Shown here: piece by piece, positions 60,971 to 64,000 of the stretch
How positions within the stretch are numbered: the stretch's first letter is position 1
Layout: each line of letters opens with the position of its first letter
Assembly: GCF_014641635.1 (NCBI RefSeq)
Contig: NZ_BMIC01000007.1
Location: 1-64,000, forward strand
Source: Aquaticitalea lipolytica
Lineage (GTDB): Bacteria; Bacteroidota; Bacteroidia; Flavobacteriales; Flavobacteriaceae
Reading direction: 5' to 3'
Length of the DNA stretch: 64,000 bases
Made by a program: the position numbers and the translations under genes
Notes under the pieces: model-generated
The model's input: the letters and a program-made list of their open reading frames with translations, nothing else
Told to the model about the DNA's origin: nothing
The model's database searches: none

Positions 60971-61495
60971 TTGGCTTCAGTATTTGGACATGGTTTGGCA
61001 GCTTTTACAATTTCAAAAATTGTAAAGTACAATTCAGGTAAAACTCTACTTTTTTTAGCAATTGCATCTGCAATTATTCCAGATTTAGATGTAATAGCAT
61101 TTAAATTTGGAATACCTTATTTGCATCCTCTTGGTCATCGAGGGTTTACTCATTCTGTTGTATTTGCAATACTTTGGGCTAGTGTATTAACCTATATTTT
61201 TGGTAAACTTCAAAAGCGAGTTTACTTCATAGTATTGTTTTTATCTACATTATCTCATGGCATACTAGATGCAATGACTACTGGTGGCAAAGGAATTGGG
61301 TTTTTCATCCCTTTTGATAGTTCTCGCTATTTTTTCCCATGGCAAGTTATTAGAGTTTCGCCTTTAGGAATAAAGAAATTCTTTTCTGAAAGAGGAATGC
61401 AAGTAATCATGAGCGAATTAAAGTATATAGCTATTCCTTGCGTTATAATTTTGATAACTTTGTACTTTCTAAAAAAAGAAAATTATGAACATTAA
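60971..61495 (+). CDS. YdjM/DUF457-type membrane metal-dependent hydrolase
   Basis: 174 residues, about four membrane helices. The N-terminus MASVFGHGLAAF and the motifs IPDLDVIAF, HRGFTHSVVFA and LSHGILDAMTTGG are the conserved His/Asp sites of this family. The start is TTG at 60971. No ATG lies upstream in frame, and the family N-terminus begins exactly there. Function unclear; some members are annotated as LexA-linked inner-membrane hydrolases. Overlaps the next gene by 11 bp. Confidence 0.85.
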   Translation: MASVFGHGLAAFTISKIVKYNSGKTLLFLAIASAIIPDLDVIAFKFGIPYLHPLGHRGFTHSVVFAILWASVLTYIFGKLQKRVYFIVLFLSTLSHGILDAMTTGGKGIGFFIPFDSSRYFFPWQVIRVSPLGIKKFFSERGMQVIMSELKYIAIPCVIILITLYFLKKENYEH

Positions 61496-61811
61496 AAATG
61501 CTCAAAAAGAAGTTGACGATTGGATTAATGAACATGGAGTAAGATACTTTAATGAACTCACTAATATGGCTCAACTAACCGAGGAGGTTGGTGAAGTTGC
61601 TCGTATTATAGCTCGTCGTTATGGAGAGCAAAGCGAAAAAGAGAGCGATAAAGACAAAGATTTAGGTGAAGAATTAGCAGACGTTATGTTTGTTGTTTTG
61701 TGTTTGGCTAACCAAACAGGAATTGATTTGCAATCTGCTTTTGACAAAAAAATGGATAAAAAAGCAAAGCGAGACCACGACAGACATCATAATAATAACA
61801 AGTTAAAGTAG
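61485..61811 (+). CDS. MazG-like nucleotide pyrophosphohydrolase
   Basis: 108 residues, all-alpha. The Mg-binding ExxE...ExxD pattern is visible in LTEEVGEVARIIARRYGEQ and DLGEELADVMFVVLCLANQ. It would hydrolyse (d)NTPs as a house-cleaning enzyme. It overlaps the membrane hydrolase gene and precedes aroA by 32 bp. Confidence 0.88.
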   Translation: MNIKNAQKEVDDWINEHGVRYFNELTNMAQLTEEVGEVARIIARRYGEQSEKESDKDKDLGEELADVMFVVLCLANQTGIDLQSAFDKKMDKKAKRDHDRHHNNNKLK

Positions 61812-61843
61812 CATTACAGCTACGTTAACAATATTCATTTTTA

Positions 61844-63067
61844 ATGAAATTAACTCTTCAAAAATCTAGCGTCAATAGCAAGTCCGAAATTCAAATTACT
61901 GGCTCAAAGAGCGAATCTAACAGATTGTTGTTATTACAAGCATTGTATTCAGATATAAAAATTAAAAACCTTTCTAATTCTGATGACAGTAATGTTATGC
62001 AACAAGCCTTGCAAACATCAACAAATGTTATTGATGTTCATCATGCAGGTACAGCAATGCGTTTTCTTACTGCTTTTTTTGCTACTCAAAATGGTCGAGA
62101 AGTAACCTTAACAGGTTCGTCACGTATGAAAGAAAGGCCAATTCAGGTTTTAGTTGAGGCTTTAAACTTACTAGGAGCAGATATTACTTATTTAGAAACT
62201 ACAGGTTGTCCACCTTTAAAAATTAAAGGAAACGTATTAACTAAAAATAAAGTAACACTTAAAGCTAATGTTAGTAGTCAATATATTTCAGCACTATTAC
62301 TAATAGCTCCAAAGCTAGAAAATGGATTAGAGCTAACTCTGGAAGGAGAAATTACTTCAGTGCCTTATATTAACATGACATTAGATTTACTCAATCAAAT
62401 TGGTGTTGAAACAGTTTTTGACGATAATTTTATTAAAGTAAAACCATTAAATAAAGAATTAAAAGCTAAATCATTAGTTGTAGAGTCTGATTGGTCTTCT
62501 GCTTCGTATTATTACAGCATAGTAGCTCTAAGCGAAATAGGAACAGAGATTACACTTTCAGCTTATAAAGAAAGTAGCCTCCAAGGAGATTCTGCCTTAG
62601 CTAACATATACAAACAGTTTGGAGTTGAGACTACATTTTTAAATAATACAATAACTTTAAAAAAGAATAGTAAAAATACAAATGCTATAAAGTTAGATTT
62701 AAACAACTCACCAGATATAGCTCAAACAATAGCTGTTACTTGTTTAGGTTTAGGAATAAAATGTCACTTAACAGGATTACACACATTAAAAATCAAAGAA
62801 ACAGATAGACTATTAGCGCTTAAAAATGAGATAGAAAAATTAGGAGGAAAAATATCTGTAACTAATGATTCTTTAGGCCTAGAAGAGTCAATATTTTTAA
62901 AAAATGATTGTGAAATAGCAACATATAATGACCACAGAATGGCCATGTCATTTGCTCCATTAGCACTAAAAACAAGCCTTCAAATAGCAGATTCTATGGT
63001 AGTTTCTAAATCATATCCAACATTTTGGGATGATCTAAAATCTATAGGATTTAAAATATCAAAATAA
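61844..63067 (+). CDS. aroA: 3-phosphoshikimate 1-carboxyvinyltransferase (EPSP synthase)
   Basis: 407 residues. GSKSESNRLLLLQALYS, HHAGTAMRFLTAFFA, SSRMKERPIQVLVEAL and KETDRLLALKNEIEKLGG are the EPSP synthase motifs. It is a shikimate pathway enzyme that feeds chorismate to the aromatic operon at 49258-53168, which lies 9 kb upstream and is separately controlled. Confidence 0.95.
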   Translation: MKLTLQKSSVNSKSEIQITGSKSESNRLLLLQALYSDIKIKNLSNSDDSNVMQQALQTSTNVIDVHHAGTAMRFLTAFFATQNGREVTLTGSSRMKERPIQVLVEALNLLGADITYLETTGCPPLKIKGNVLTKNKVTLKANVSSQYISALLLIAPKLENGLELTLEGEITSVPYINMTLDLLNQIGVETVFDDNFIKVKPLNKELKAKSLVVESDWSSASYYYSIVALSEIGTEITLSAYKESSLQGDSALANIYKQFGVETTFLNNTITLKKNSKNTNAIKLDLNNSPDIAQTIAVTCLGLGIKCHLTGLHTLKIKETDRLLALKNEIEKLGGKISVTNDSLGLEESIFLKNDCEIATYNDHRMAMSFAPLALKTSLQIADSMVVSKSYPTFWDDLKSIGFKISK

Positions 63068-63082
63068 TAAACAGTCATTTAC

Positions 63083-63114
63083 TTGACAACGCCTACTTTG
63101 AGATTGTATATTTG
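63083..63114 (+). promoter_or_regulatory. Promoter of queA
   Basis: TTG (63083-63085), 21-bp spacer, TATATTTG (63107-63114), 27 bp before the queA ATG. Confidence 0.75.
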
Positions 63115-63141
63115 CACCTTTCCAAAAATAAATATTAGCAG

Positions 63142-64000
63142 ATGAAATTATCACACTTTAATTTTAAACTACCAGAAGAGTTACTAGCAGAACATCCTTC
63201 AGAAAACAGAGATGAATCACGTTTAATGGTGTTAGATCGTAAAAAGCAAACTATTGAACACAAAATGTTTAAAGACCTTATTGATTATTTTGATGAAGGT
63301 GATGTAATGATTCTTAATAATACCAAAGTGTTTCCAGCGCGTTTATATGGTAATAAAGAAAAAACAGGAGCAAGAATTGAAGTATTCTTATTGAGAGAGC
63401 TTAATGAAGAGCAACGCCTTTGGGATGTATTAGTAGATCCAGCTCGTAAAATACGAATAGGTAATAAATTGTATTTTGGTGATGATGATACATTAGTAGC
63501 CGAAGTAATTGATAATACAACCTCTAGAGGTCGTACTTTACGTTTCTTATATGATGGATCATATAAAGAATTTCGTAAAAAATTAACTGAGCTTGGTGAA
63601 ACACCATTACCAAAATATATAAAAAGAGAAGTTGAACCTGAAGACGAAGAACGTTATCAAACTATATATGCTAAAAATGAAGGAGCTGTAGCTGCTCCAA
63701 CAGCAGGTTTACATTTTTCTAAGCATTTATTAAAGCGCTTAGAGATAAAAGGGATTGATTTTGCTGAAGTGACATTACATGTTGGTTTAGGAACTTTTAA
63801 CCCAGTTGAGGTTGAAGATTTGTCTAAACACAAAATGGACAGTGAAGAGGCTTTTATAACTCAAGAAACCGCTGATAAAGTAAATCACGCAAAGAAAAAC
63901 AAAAAACGTATTTGTGCTGTTGGTACAACATCTATGAGAGCTATTGAGAGTTCTGTGTCTTCAAATGGAACGTTAAATGAGTTTTCTGGCTGGACAAATA
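63142..64000 (+). CDS. queA: S-adenosylmethionine:tRNA ribosyltransferase-isomerase (partial, runs off the window)
   Basis: The 286 codons visible begin [20 protein letters not shown]. They contain [33 protein letters not shown]-type sequence ([10 protein letters not shown]), [13 protein letters not shown] and [11 protein letters not shown], all QueA hallmarks. It makes epoxyqueuosine in tRNA from SAM and preQ1-modified tRNA. The 3' end is outside the window. Confidence 0.96.
   Translation, partial: MKLSHFNFKLPEELLAEHPSENRDESRLMVLDRKKQTIEHKMFKDLIDYFDEGDVMILNNTKVFPARLYGNKEKTGARIEVFLLRELNEEQRLWDVLVDPARKIRIGNKLYFGDDDTLVAEVIDNTTSRGRTLRFLYDGSYKEFRKKLTELGETPLPKYIKREVEPEDEERYQTIYAKNEGAVAAPTAGLHFSKHLLKRLEIKGIDFAEVTLHVGLGTFNPVEVEDLSKHKMDSEEAFITQETADKVNHAKKNKKRICAVGTTSMRAIESSVSSNGTLNEFSGWTN

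Noticed and set aside
1-64000. tRNA, rRNA, CRISPR array, insertion sequence or replication origin
   Set aside because: No cloverleaf with a matching acceptor stem, no regularly spaced repeats, no transposase and no DnaA-box cluster were seen when reading both strands by eye.

Overview
The window is chromosomal DNA from a member of the Bacteroidota, very probably a marine-type Flavobacteriaceae. The evidence is low GC, Bacteroidota promoters of the form TTG-N19-21-TAnnTTTG, the gliding ATPase GldA, and GLPGLI, DUF5686, DUF3857 and TonB-linked outer-membrane families. Bacteroidota versions of core genes also occur: split metH, fused DAHP synthase/chorismate mutase, and a membrane pyrophosphatase. 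Nearly all of it is ordinary core genome. Short bidirectional hairpin terminators separate many of the convergent genes.

Region 1-4100 is the accessory part. Between the tail of a PilC/GspF-like gene (1-96) and waaA lies an island. It holds a fused HTH-ImmA/IrrE metallopeptidase regulator (minus strand) and a 560-bp spacer with palindromes. The spacer is followed by a tight three-gene ubiquitin-like operon: a triple-Ubl multiubiquitin protein (1756-2418), a ThiF/E1-type adenylyltransferase with an extra N-terminal domain (2393-3571) and a DUF6527 protein (3555-4028). This is the most interesting system in the window. It is a compact bacterial ubiquitin-like conjugation cassette without a separate E2 or E3, beside a defence-style protease-regulator.

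Region 4100-19860 carries waaA, a sugar aminotransferase, galE, a periplasmic amidohydrolase and a membrane AraC-type regulator. A 470-bp spacer with a candidate structured RNA follows. Then come lspA, fabD, an FAD dehydrogenase, a methyltransferase, a 2TM-dihydrofolate reductase fusion, a secreted TonB-like protein, thyA, a nucleoside transporter and a bifunctional nuclease. The folA-type and thyA genes work together in the dTMP/folate cycle. Region 19970-30600 carries etfAB, pdhB, a DUF5686 outer-membrane protein, a DinB protein, soluble and membrane pyrophosphatases in tandem, and a deoxynucleoside kinase. Region 30700-36200 holds a GLPGLI/outer-membrane receptor pair and an M28 peptidase.

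Region 36180-44870 is a methionine/SAM locus. metK (minus) has a SAM-II-like riboswitch. Divergently, a SAM-I riboswitch precedes metB/metY, hom, two metH halves and metF. Region 44900-49000 has an aminotransferase, a PagL-like deacylase with a GIN-domain lipoprotein, and gldA. Region 49100-53200 is an aromatic amino acid operon (pheA, aminotransferase, tyrA, DAHP synthase/chorismate mutase) behind a Tyr/Trp/Phe-rich leader peptide and an attenuator. The remainder carries rsgA, dtd, two tandem DUF3857/transglutaminase proteins (the second apparently catalytically dead), a YdjM-type membrane hydrolase, a MazG-like pyrophosphohydrolase, aroA and the start of queA. I found no tRNA or rRNA gene, CRISPR array or intact insertion sequence.
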